From the NCBI RefSeq assembly GCF_016773205.1, contig NZ_JAETWB010000005.1:219724-283723 (forward strand): DNA of 64,000 nucleotides. Direction: 5' to 3'. The position numbers and the translations under genes were made by a program. This stretch comes from Belnapia arida (GTDB lineage Bacteria; Pseudomonadota; Alphaproteobacteria; Acetobacterales; Acetobacteraceae). Positions 1 to 7,162 of the stretch are shown in pieces (within the stretch, counting starts at the first letter, position 1; each line of letters begins with the position of its first letter). The notes below the pieces were generated by a model. The model searched no databases. It was not told the origin of the DNA and was given only the letters and a program-made list of their open reading frames with translations.

Positions 1-1
1 G

Positions 2-31
2 GCGGCCGGCGGCAACCAGGCCAATGGCTGA
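2..31 (+). CDS. 3' end of an upstream gene, possibly the [2Fe-2S] small subunit (partial)
   Basis: The second reading frame is open from the window edge and stops at TGA 29-31, ending in AAGGNQANG. It stops 10 bases before the start chosen for the molybdenum hydroxylase large subunit. In isoquinoline-1-oxidoreductase-type operons the small [2Fe-2S] subunit gene usually sits directly upstream of the large subunit, so that identity is a guess from position only. Confidence 0.3.
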   Translation, partial: AAGGNQANG

Positions 32-41
32 GGGGGCGGGG

Positions 42-2222
42 ATGAACCAGATCGCAAGCCTGAATCGGCGCGGCTTCCTCCAGGTCTCGGCGGCGCTCGG
101 GGCCTTCACCCTCGGCATTCGCGTGCCGGAGGCGGTCGCCCAGGGGGCAGCGCAAGGCGCCGCCTCGCCCGAGGTCAATGCCTGGGTGGTGGTGAAGCCG
201 GATGACAGCATCATCATCCGCATCGCCCGCTCGGAGATGGGCCAGGGCACGCTCACCGGCCTCGCCCAGCTCGTGGCCGAGGAGCTGAATGCCGACTGGT
301 CCAAGGTTTCCACGGAATACCCGACTCCGGGGCAGAACCTGGCGCGCAACCGCGCCTGGGGGAACATGTCCACGGGTGGCAGCCGCGGCATTCGCGAGAG
401 CCACGACGTTGTGCGGAAGGGCGGTGCGGCGGCACGGATGATGCTGGTGGAGGCCGCGGCCCGCGGCTGGGGCGTGCCTGTCTCCGAGTGCCGGGCGGCG
501 AACAGCACCATCACCCACCAGCCCTCCGGCCGGACCACCACCTATGGCAAGGTCGCCGAGGCGGCGGCGCGGCTGACGCCGCCGACCGACATGCCGCTGC
601 GCGACCCGAAGGACTGGACCATCGCCGGCAAGCCGCTGCCGCGGCTGGACACGGTGGACAAGACCAACGGCAAGCAGATCTACGGCGCCGACCTGACGCT
701 GCCGGGGATGCTGAATGCGGCCATCCGCGACTGCCCGGTCTTCGGTGGCAAGGTGGCGAGCTTCGATGCGGCCAAGGTCGCCGGCATGCCGGGGGTGAAG
801 AAGGTGGTGCAGGTGGGCGAGACCGCCGTCGCCGTCATCGCCGATACCTGGTGGCGGGCGAAGACGGCGCTCGATGCCCTGCCCATCACCTGGGACAACG
901 GGCCGAATGCGCAGGTGTCTTCCGCCAGCATCGCCGAGGTGCTGAAGGCTGGGCTGGAGGCGCCGGAGGCCGCCATCGGCAACCGCGCGGGCGATGCCAG
1001 GGCGGCCATCGCATCGGCCGCGAAGCGGGTGGAGGCGGTCTACGGCTACCCCTTCCAGAACCATGCGACGATGGAGCCGATGAACGCCACGGCGCTCTGG
1101 ACGCCGGAGCGGTGCGAGGTCTGGACGCCCACGCAGAATGGCGAGGCGGCGCTGGCCGCGGCCTCGGAGGCGGCAGGCCTGCCGCCGGCGAAGTGCGAGG
1201 TGTACAAGATCCATCTCGGCGGCGGCTTCGGCCGGCGCGGCGCGGTGCATGACTGGGTGCGCCAGGCAGTCGAGATCGCGAAGCAGATGCCGGGCACGCC
1301 AGTGAAGCTGCTCTGGTCGCGCGAGGAGGACATGCTCCACGGGCGCTACCACCCGATCACCCAGTGCAAGCTGACGGGCGCGCTGGATGCGGCGGGCAAC
1401 CTGACGGGGCTTGCCATGCGCATCTCCGGCCAGTCGATCGTCGCCGGCATCTTCCCGCAGAACATCCGCGACGGGCGGGACCCGGTGGTGTTCCAGGGGC
1501 TCAGCCCAGGCGGCGAGGAAGGGGCCTTCGGCTACGCCATCCCCAACATCCTGATCGACCATGCGATGCGCAACCCGCATGTGCCGCCGGGCTTCTGGCG
1601 CGGGGTGAACCTCAACCAGAACGCCGTCTATGTGGAATGCTTCATGGACGAGCTGGCGCATGCGGCGGGCCGCGACCCGCTGGAGTTCCGACGGGCTCTT
1701 CTGAAGAACAGTCCGAAGCACCTCGCCGTTCTGAACGCGGTCGCCGAGCGCGGCGGCTGGGGCCAGCCGGCGCCGGAGGGGCGCGCGCGCGGCCTCGCCC
1801 AGATCATGGGCTTCGGCAGCTATGTCGCGGCCTGCGCCGAGGTCTCGGTCAGCCCGGCCGGCGAGCTGACGATCCACAAGATCACCGCCGCCACCGATCC
1901 GGGTCATGCGGTCAATCCGCAGCAGATCGCGGCGCAGGTGGAAGGGTCCTTCGTCTATGGGCTGAGCGCGGCGCTCCATGGCGAGTGCACGGTCGCCGAG
2001 GGGCGGATCGAGCAGGAGAATTTCGACACCTATCCGGTCATGCGCATGGCGGAGATGCCGGCGGTGGAGGCGATCCTGATGCCCTCGGGCGGCTTCTGGG
2101 GCGGGGTCGGCGAGCCGACCATCGCCGTCGCGGCGCCGGCGGTGCTGAATGCGATCTTCGCCGCGACCGGCAAGCGGGTGCGGCAGCTGCCGCTGAAGCA
2201 TGCGGATCTGCGTCGCGCTTAG
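42..2222 (+). CDS. xanthine dehydrogenase-family molybdopterin-binding subunit (IorB/aldehyde dehydrogenase type)
   Basis: Large molybdopterin subunit of a periplasmic molybdenum hydroxylase (isoquinoline 1-oxidoreductase beta-subunit type). Such enzymes oxidise aldehydes or N-heterocycles and pass electrons to a [2Fe-2S] subunit and cytochromes. The start at 42 is preferred over the ATG at 24 because a purine-rich stretch (gggggcgggg) precedes it and the protein then opens with MNQIASLNRRGFLQ, a twin-arginine signal. At 726 residues the length is normal. The cofactor-binding motif HLGGGFGRRG lies near residue 400, and the C-terminal GVGEPTIAVAAPA carries the conserved catalytic Glu of the family. 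The next gene starts inside its 3' end, so it is probably cotranscribed with the cytochrome and flavocytochrome genes. That may mean its electrons go to cytochrome c. The substrate cannot be read from sequence. Confidence 0.85.
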   Translation: MNQIASLNRRGFLQVSAALGAFTLGIRVPEAVAQGAAQGAASPEVNAWVVVKPDDSIIIRIARSEMGQGTLTGLAQLVAEELNADWSKVSTEYPTPGQNLARNRAWGNMSTGGSRGIRESHDVVRKGGAAARMMLVEAAARGWGVPVSECRAANSTITHQPSGRTTTYGKVAEAAARLTPPTDMPLRDPKDWTIAGKPLPRLDTVDKTNGKQIYGADLTLPGMLNAAIRDCPVFGGKVASFDAAKVAGMPGVKKVVQVGETAVAVIADTWWRAKTALDALPITWDNGPNAQVSSASIAEVLKAGLEAPEAAIGNRAGDARAAIASAAKRVEAVYGYPFQNHATMEPMNATALWTPERCEVWTPTQNGEAALAAASEAAGLPPAKCEVYKIHLGGGFGRRGAVHDWVRQAVEIAKQMPGTPVKLLWSREEDMLHGRYHPITQCKLTGALDAAGNLTGLAMRISGQSIVAGIFPQNIRDGRDPVVFQGLSPGGEEGAFGYAIPNILIDHAMRNPHVPPGFWRGVNLNQNAVYVECFMDELAHAAGRDPLEFRRALLKNSPKHLAVLNAVAERGGWGQPAPEGRARGLAQIMGFGSYVAACAEVSVSPAGELTIHKITAATDPGHAVNPQQIAAQVEGSFVYGLSAALHGECTVAEGRIEQENFDTYPVMRMAEMPAVEAILMPSGGFWGGVGEPTIAVAAPAVLNAIFAATGKRVRQLPLKHADLRRA

Positions 2223-2460
2223 CGTGATGGTGGCGCTGCCGGCCGTGGCGGCGCCGCCGCCTGGCGCCTCCTCCTGTGCCGGCTGCCATGGCGGGGGCGG
2301 GATGCCAGTGCTCGCCGGGCAGCCGGCGGAGGCGATCGTCGCGGCGATGCTTGGCTACAAGGCGGGCCAGGGATCGCCCACGGTGATGGACCGCATCGCC
2401 CGCGGCTTCACCGAGGCGGAGATCCGGGCCATCGCCGCCTGGGTCTCGGCGCCGCGGTGA
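2200..2460 (+). CDS. fccA: small monoheme c-type cytochrome, probable sulfide dehydrogenase cytochrome subunit
   Basis: An 86-residue precursor with a signal peptide (MRICVALSVMVALPAVAA) and one heme-attachment motif, CAGCH (C26, C29, H30). It resembles short cytochrome c553-type subunits that accept electrons from the flavocytochrome c flavoprotein encoded immediately downstream. A Met ligand candidate is the Met of SPTVMDRI. The gene starts 23 bases inside the upstream molybdenum hydroxylase gene in another frame, and its stop overlaps the GTG start of the flavoprotein gene by GTGA. This tight coupling supports a shared transcript. It is shorter than the diheme FccA of purple sulfur bacteria and fits the monoheme variant. 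It could equally serve the molybdenum hydroxylase as electron acceptor. Confidence 0.75.
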   Translation: MRICVALSVMVALPAVAAPPPGASSCAGCHGGGGMPVLAGQPAEAIVAAMLGYKAGQGSPTVMDRIARGFTEAEIRAIAAWVSAPR

Positions 2461-3677
2461 GGCGGCGGGCATTGCTCGGCGCGGCGCTGCTGGCCGCGCC
2501 CGCCCTGGCGCAGGCGGCGCCGAAGGTGGTCGTCATCGGCGGCGGCTTCGGCGGCGCGGCGGCGGCGCGGGCGCTGCACCGCCTCGGTGTCTCGGTGACG
2601 CTGGTGGAGCGGGACGCCACCTACCTCTCCTGCCCCTTCAGCAACGCGGTCATCGCCGGGCTGCGGGAGATGGAGGCGCAGCGCTTCGGCTATGACGGGC
2701 TGCGGCGGGAGGGCATCGCCGTGGTGCATCAAGCGGCGCGGACGGTCGAGGACCGCCGGGTGGTGCTGGCGGATGGCGACGCCCTCCCCTTCGACCGGCT
2801 GGTGATGGCGCCGGGGATCGCGTTGCACCCGGATGCCATCCCCGGCCTCGACACCGAGGCGATGCCGCATGCCTGGCGCGCCGGGCCGCAGACCCTGCTG
2901 CTGCGGCGGCAGCTTGAGGCAATGGAGGATGGCGGGCTAGTGGTGCTCTCGGCGCCTGCCAACCCCTATCGCTGCCCGCCCGGCCCCTATGAGCGGGCGA
3001 GCCTCATCGCGCACTACCTCAAGACCCATAAGCCGCGCTCCAAGCTGATCCTGCTCGACGCCAAGGATGCCTTCTCCAAGCAGAAGCTCTTCGAGGAGGC
3101 CTGGGCGGCGCTCTATCCCGGCCTGCTGGAATGGGTGCCGCTCTCCTCGGGCGGCAAGGTGGTGGAGGTGGATGCGGCGGCGCGGGTGGTGCGGACCGAG
3201 TTCGGCGAGCATCAGGCGGCGGTGGCCAATATCATCCCGCCGCAATCGGCCGGGCGGATCGCCCAGGCGGCGGGGCTCACCGACCGCAGCGGGTGGTGCG
3301 CGGTCGATCCGGTCAGCTTCGAGTCCCGGCAGCGGCCGGGCATCCACCTGATCGGCGATGCAATCATCGCCGGCGCCATGCCGAAATCCGCCTTCGCTGC
3401 CCATGCCCAGGCGCTGGTCTGCGCCGAGGCGGTGGCGGCGCTGCTGCGGGGCGAGGCCCCTGCCCCACCGAAGCTCATCAACACCTGCTACAGCCTGGTG
3501 GAGCCGGGCTACGGCATCTCCATCGCGGGCGTCTACCAGCCGAAGGACGGGTTGCTGGCGGATGTGCCGGGGGCGGGCGGGACCAGTGCGCTCGGCGCTC
3601 CGCCAGCGGTGCGGGCGGCGGAGGCGGGGTATGCGGAGGACTGGTTCCACACCGTCACGGCCGATGCCTTCGGCTAG
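2457..3677 (+). CDS. fccB: flavocytochrome c sulfide dehydrogenase flavoprotein subunit (FccB/SoxF)
   Basis: FAD-dependent sulfide dehydrogenase that oxidises sulfide in the periplasm and passes electrons to a cytochrome c subunit. It is 406 residues and starts with GTG in a GTGA overlap with the cytochrome gene. An N-terminal signal beginning MRRRALLGAALLAAPALA is followed directly by the Rossmann motif VVVIGGGFGG (residues 24-33). Cys173 in YRCPPGPYER and a Cys near residue 344 in INTCYS match the redox-active disulfide pair of the family. The C-terminal region, including EPGYGISIAGVYQ, resembles the FCSD flavin-binding domain. The soxX gene begins 14 bases before its stop. With the cytochrome it should form a FccAB pair feeding sulfur equivalents to SoxYZ. 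Confidence 0.9.
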   Translation: MRRRALLGAALLAAPALAQAAPKVVVIGGGFGGAAAARALHRLGVSVTLVERDATYLSCPFSNAVIAGLREMEAQRFGYDGLRREGIAVVHQAARTVEDRRVVLADGDALPFDRLVMAPGIALHPDAIPGLDTEAMPHAWRAGPQTLLLRRQLEAMEDGGLVVLSAPANPYRCPPGPYERASLIAHYLKTHKPRSKLILLDAKDAFSKQKLFEEAWAALYPGLLEWVPLSSGGKVVEVDAAARVVRTEFGEHQAAVANIIPPQSAGRIAQAAGLTDRSGWCAVDPVSFESRQRPGIHLIGDAIIAGAMPKSAFAAHAQALVCAEAVAALLRGEAPAPPKLINTCYSLVEPGYGISIAGVYQPKDGLLADVPGAGGTSALGAPPAVRAAEAGYAEDWFHTVTADAFG

Positions 3678-4074
3678 GACCGCGCTCCTGGTCCTGCTGC
3701 TGGCGGGCGGGGCGCGGGCGGAGGAGGGCATGCCCTCCCTCACCGGCGAGCCGGGCGATGCGGCGCGGGGGCGGGCCATCGTCACCTCGCGGCAGCGGGG
3801 GCTGTGCCTGCTCTGCCATGCCGGGCCCTTCCCCGAGGAGCGGTTCCAGGGCGACCTGGCGCCGAGCCTGGCCGGGGCAGGAGCGAGGCTGACGGAGGGG
3901 CAATTGCGGCTGCGGCTCGTCGATGGGCGACGGTTGAACCCGGACACCATCATGCCCTCCTACTACCGCACCGAGGGGCTGGTCCGGGTCGGACCGGCCT
4001 GGCAGGGGCGGCCGATCCTGGCCGCCGGGGAGATCGAGGATGTCGTCGCCTTCCTTGTCACGCTCAGGGATTGA
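3664..4074 (+). CDS. soxX: sulfur oxidation c-type cytochrome SoxX
   Basis: Monoheme subunit of the SoxXA cytochrome complex, which couples thiosulfate or sulfane sulfur to the SoxY cysteine. The start at 3664 gives a clean signal peptide (MPSARTALLVLLLAGGARA) and overlaps the fccB stop by 14 bases. The mature protein has the heme motif CLLCH (C48, C51, H52) and the distal Met ligand (M96) in NPDTIMPSYYR, both typical of SoxX. At 136 residues it is a normal short SoxX. The soxY gene starts 35 bases before its end, so translation of this operon is tightly coupled. The partner SoxA is three genes downstream. Confidence 0.93.
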   Translation: MPSARTALLVLLLAGGARAEEGMPSLTGEPGDAARGRAIVTSRQRGLCLLCHAGPFPEERFQGDLAPSLAGAGARLTEGQLRLRLVDGRRLNPDTIMPSYYRTEGLVRVGPAWQGRPILAAGEIEDVVAFLVTLRD

Positions 4075-4501
4075 ACGCCGCGCGCTGGGCGCCGGGCTGC
4101 TCGCCGTCGTGCTGGCCCGGCCGGCGCGGGCGGAGCGGCCGGGGCTGCGCGAGGCGGTGCTCGGCTTCACCGGCGGGGCGGAGCCGGCGGAGGGCGGCGT
4201 CACGCTCGACATCCCGCCGCTGGTGGAGAACGGCAATACCGTGCCGGTCACCATCGCCGTCGAGAGCCCGATGACGGAGGAGGAGCATGTCCGCCGCATC
4301 GCCCTCTTCAACGAGCGCAACCCGCAGCCGCATGTCGTCACCGCCCGGCTCGGGCCGCGGGCCGGGCGGGCGCGGCTCTCGACGCGGATGCGGCTCGCCA
4401 CCTCGCAGCGGCTGGTGGCGGTGGCGGAGATGAGCGACGGCAGCTTCCGCGCGGCGAGCGCGGACGTGATCGTGACGCTCGCCGCCTGCGTGGAGGGCTG
4501 A
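4040..4501 (+). CDS. soxY: thiosulfate oxidation carrier protein SoxY, atypical C-terminus
   Basis: SoxY carries sulfur intermediates on a C-terminal cysteine as the SoxYZ heterodimer in the periplasm. The 153-residue precursor starts with a Tat-type signal (IERRALGAGLLAVVL, then an ARPARA cleavage region). The body contains the SoxY signature VENGNTVPVTIAVESPMT and HVRRIALFNERNPQP. The tail reads VTLAACVEG, so the carrier cysteine is the fourth residue from the end. The surrounding residues differ from the GGCGG swinging arm of well-studied SoxY proteins. It may be a SoxY clade that works with flavocytochrome c or a SoxB-less pathway. The start lies inside soxX, and soxZ follows after four bases. 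Confidence 0.92.
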   Translation: MSSPSLSRSGIERRALGAGLLAVVLARPARAERPGLREAVLGFTGGAEPAEGGVTLDIPPLVENGNTVPVTIAVESPMTEEEHVRRIALFNERNPQPHVVTARLGPRAGRARLSTRMRLATSQRLVAVAEMSDGSFRAASADVIVTLAACVEG

Positions 4502-4505
4502 GGCG

Positions 4506-4826
4506 ATGGCCCGCGTCCTCATCAACCTGCCCCGCACCGCCCGGCGCGGCGAGGTGATCGAGATCCGCACGCTGATCCAGCACGTGATGGAGACCGGCTA
4601 CCGGCCCCGTGCGGATGGCAGCGTCGCGTCGCGCGACATCATCACCCGCTTCGCCTGCCTCTATGACAACGAGGAGGTCTTCGCGGCGGAGCTGGCGCCC
4701 GCCATCGCGGCCAATCCCTTCCTCAGCTTCAGCCTGGTGGCGGCGGAGAGCGGCATCCTCGCCTTCACCTGGACGGGCGACAACGGCTTCGAGCAGACCG
4801 AGACGCGCAGCCTGACGGTGACATGA
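4506..4826 (+). CDS. soxZ: thiosulfate oxidation carrier complex protein SoxZ
   Basis: SoxZ is the Ig-fold partner of SoxY and is needed for the sulfur carrier SoxYZ. At 106 residues it has family length, and the expected opening ARVLINLPRTARRGEVIEIR and the HVMETGYRPRADG motif are clear. There is no signal peptide, which is normal because SoxZ is exported together with SoxY through the Tat signal of the latter. It begins four bases after the soxY stop, and its TGA overlaps the soxA ATG (ATGA), so it sits mid-operon. Nothing in the sequence looks damaged. Confidence 0.94.
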   Translation: MARVLINLPRTARRGEVIEIRTLIQHVMETGYRPRADGSVASRDIITRFACLYDNEEVFAAELAPAIAANPFLSFSLVAAESGILAFTWTGDNGFEQTETRSLTVT

Positions 4827-5539
4827 GGCGGCTCGCGCTCGCCCTGCTGCTGCTCGGCGCCACGGCGGAGGCGCGCGAGTCCAGCTTCGCGCTGATGTCG
4901 CCGGAGACGCAGGCGATGCAGCGGGAGGACAGCGCCAACCCTGGCATGCTCTGGGTGGAGGAGGGCCGGGCGCTCTGGGACAGCGCGGGCTGCGCCGGCT
5001 GCCATGGCGATGTGGTGGGGATGCGGGGCGTTGCCGCCCGCTACCCGGCCTTGGATGCGGCACCGATCGACCTCGCGGGGCGGATCGCGCAATGCCAGGA
5101 GGCACGGCAGCATCGCACGCCCTTCCCGCGCGAATCCGAGGAGGCGCTGGCGCTCGCGGCGGTCATCGGCCTGCAATCGCGCGGGATGCCGGTCAACCCG
5201 CCGGACGATCCGCGCCTGGCACCGGCGCTGGCCCGCGGCGAGGCGCTGTACCGCGAGCGGCGCGGGCAGCTCGATCTCTCCTGCGCGCAATGCCATGACG
5301 CCAATGCCGGGCGGCATTTGGCCGGCAGCCCGATCCCGGAGGCGCATCCGACCGGCTATCCGCTCTACCGGCTGGAATGGCAGGGCATGGGCTCGCTGCA
5401 ACGGCGGCTGCGGAATTGCATGATGGGGGTGCGGTCGGAGCCCTATGCCTATGGCGCGCCCGAATACGTCGCCATCGAGTTGTTCCTGATGCGCCGCGCG
5501 GCCGGCATGGCTGTGGAGACGCCGGCCGTACGGCCTTGA
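4823..5539 (+). CDS. soxA: diheme sulfur oxidation c-type cytochrome SoxA
   Basis: SoxA with SoxX catalyses attachment of thiosulfate to the SoxY cysteine. The 238-residue precursor has a signal peptide (MRRLALALLLLGATAEA). It has two heme motifs, CAGCH (C57, C60, H61) and CAQCH (C154, C157, H158), making it a diheme SoxA. Cys199 in RNCMMGVRSEPY is in the position of the conserved active-site heme ligand that carries a persulfide in characterised SoxA. Cys91 is a likely ligand for the first heme. It is the last gene of the run, with the 5581-7149 gene converging from the other strand 41 bases further on. No soxB or soxCD follows inside the window. Confidence 0.94.
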   Translation: MRRLALALLLLGATAEARESSFALMSPETQAMQREDSANPGMLWVEEGRALWDSAGCAGCHGDVVGMRGVAARYPALDAAPIDLAGRIAQCQEARQHRTPFPRESEEALALAAVIGLQSRGMPVNPPDDPRLAPALARGEALYRERRGQLDLSCAQCHDANAGRHLAGSPIPEAHPTGYPLYRLEWQGMGSLQRRLRNCMMGVRSEPYAYGAPEYVAIELFLMRRAAGMAVETPAVRP

Positions 5540-5580
5540 GCCGGGGCGCCCCCCCTGCCAGCCGCCATGCGCCGCGAGGC

Positions 5581-7149
5581 TCAGCGCTTCTCGACGTTCC
5601 AGAACACCATGACGGGCGAGGGCAGCATGCCCTCGATATTGGCCCGGCGGGCATAGGGCATGTCGGCCTGGCCGAGCGGGCGGTAGGGCTGAACCTCGGC
5701 GAGGCGCGCCTGGAGCGCCTCGGCCAGGCGCTTGCGCTCTGCCTCGTCGGCCGCTTCGATGAAGGCCAGACGCAGCCGCTCCGCCTCCTCGTCGCAGGGC
5801 CAGCCGGCCCAGTTGCGGCCGTCGCAGGCCATGCCGGTGCCGATATTCGTCAGCGGATGGAACATCGTCGCGCCCGAGGCGCCGGTGGCGAAGATGTTCC
5901 AGCCGCCCTGGGCGGGCGGGTCCTTCCGCGGCTGGCGGGTGATGACCGTGCCCCAGTCGTTGTATTGCAGGTCGATGTTCATCCCCGCCTGGCGCATGCC
6001 GGCGGCGGCGACCTCCGCCATGCGGCCGATCCAGGGAATGTCGTTGGTGGTGATGAAGACCAGCCGCTCGCCGCGGTAGCCGGCCTCGGCGAGGAGCGAG
6101 CGGGCGCGCTCCAGGTTCGGCCGGGCGTAGGGCGCCGACCCGGCCTCCGACCCATAGGCGGTGCCGCAGACGAAGAAGGCCTCGCAACGCCGCCACCAGC
6201 GCTGGTCGCCGAAGCCGGCGGCCATGGCTTCCGCCTGGTCGACGATATAGGCCAGGGCCAGCCGTGCGCGTGGGTCGTTGAAGGGCGGGAAGAGGCTGTT
6301 CGGCCGCAGCATGCCCTGGGTGCCGAGGGCGTTCAGCCGGTCCACCACCGTGCCGCGCTGGCGGGAGACGACAGGCACGAGATCGGTCGCCACCTGCTCC
6401 CAGATGTCGATCTCGCCCGATTGCAGCGCGGCGGCGACGGTCGAGGCATCGGGGATGTTGCGCCACTCCACCCGGTCCACCTTCACCACGCGGCCGCCGG
6501 CGAGGCCATCGGCCGGCTCGCTGCGCGGGCGGTAGTCGGGGTTGCGCGCATAGACGACGCGCTGCCCGGCCATCCAGTCCTCGCGGACGAAGCGGAAGGG
6601 GCCGGAGCCTATGGTGGTCGCGATCGGGCGGCCGGGATCGGTCGCCGCATCCTCCTCGCGCATGATGGCCGGGATGGCGCCGACGGCGGAGCCGAGCGCA
6701 TAGGTCATCAGCCCGAAGGGACGCTTGAGGACGAGGGCGAAGCTGCGCTCGTCGGTGATGTCGAGGCTGGCCAGCGCATCGCCGAGGCGGGAGCCGACGA
6801 TGTCGCGCGCCATCCAGCGGCGGAGCGAGGCGGCGACGTCGCGCGTCGTCACCGCCCTGCCGTCATGGAAGCGGAGGCCTTCGCGCAGGGTGAAGCGCCA
6901 GGTGAGCCCATCCTCGCTGACCGACCAGCGCTCCACCATCTGCGGCCGGGGCTGCAGGCCGGAGTCCCAGGCGAAGAGGGTCTCGTAGATCATCAGCCCG
7001 TGCAGCCGGGTGATGCTGACGGAGACGGCGACGGGGTCGAGCGTCTTCAGGTCGGCATGCGGCACGACGCGCAGCACGGATTGCGCGGCGGCGGGCAGCG
7101 CCAGCCCGGCGCCGAGCAGGGCGGCCAGGATGGTGGAGCGGAGCGTCAT
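5581..7149 (-). CDS. ABC transporter substrate-binding protein, peptide/nickel family (SBP_bac_5)
   Basis: Periplasmic solute-binding protein of the dipeptide/oligopeptide family, 522 residues. The start at 7149 gives a good signal peptide (MTLRSTILAALLGAGLALPAAAQ). The mature part has typical features: LKTLDPVAVSVSI near the N-terminus, the SEDGLTWRFTLREGLRFHDG block, and SGPFRFVREDW. No permease or ATPase genes accompany it. It sits 13 bases downstream of a serine hydrolase gene on the same strand, so the two may form an operon for taking up peptides or acylated amino acids. The ligand is unknown. It converges with soxA. Confidence 0.88.
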   Translation of the reverse strand: MTLRSTILAALLGAGLALPAAAQSVLRVVPHADLKTLDPVAVSVSITRLHGLMIYETLFAWDSGLQPRPQMVERWSVSEDGLTWRFTLREGLRFHDGRAVTTRDVAASLRRWMARDIVGSRLGDALASLDITDERSFALVLKRPFGLMTYALGSAVGAIPAIMREEDAATDPGRPIATTIGSGPFRFVREDWMAGQRVVYARNPDYRPRSEPADGLAGGRVVKVDRVEWRNIPDASTVAAALQSGEIDIWEQVATDLVPVVSRQRGTVVDRLNALGTQGMLRPNSLFPPFNDPRARLALAYIVDQAEAMAAGFGDQRWWRRCEAFFVCGTAYGSEAGSAPYARPNLERARSLLAEAGYRGERLVFITTNDIPWIGRMAEVAAAGMRQAGMNIDLQYNDWGTVITRQPRKDPPAQGGWNIFATGASGATMFHPLTNIGTGMACDGRNWAGWPCDEEAERLRLAFIEAADEAERKRLAEALQARLAEVQPYRPLGQADMPYARRANIEGMLPSPVMVFWNVEKR

Positions 7150-7162
7150 CGGTGGCCTTCCT

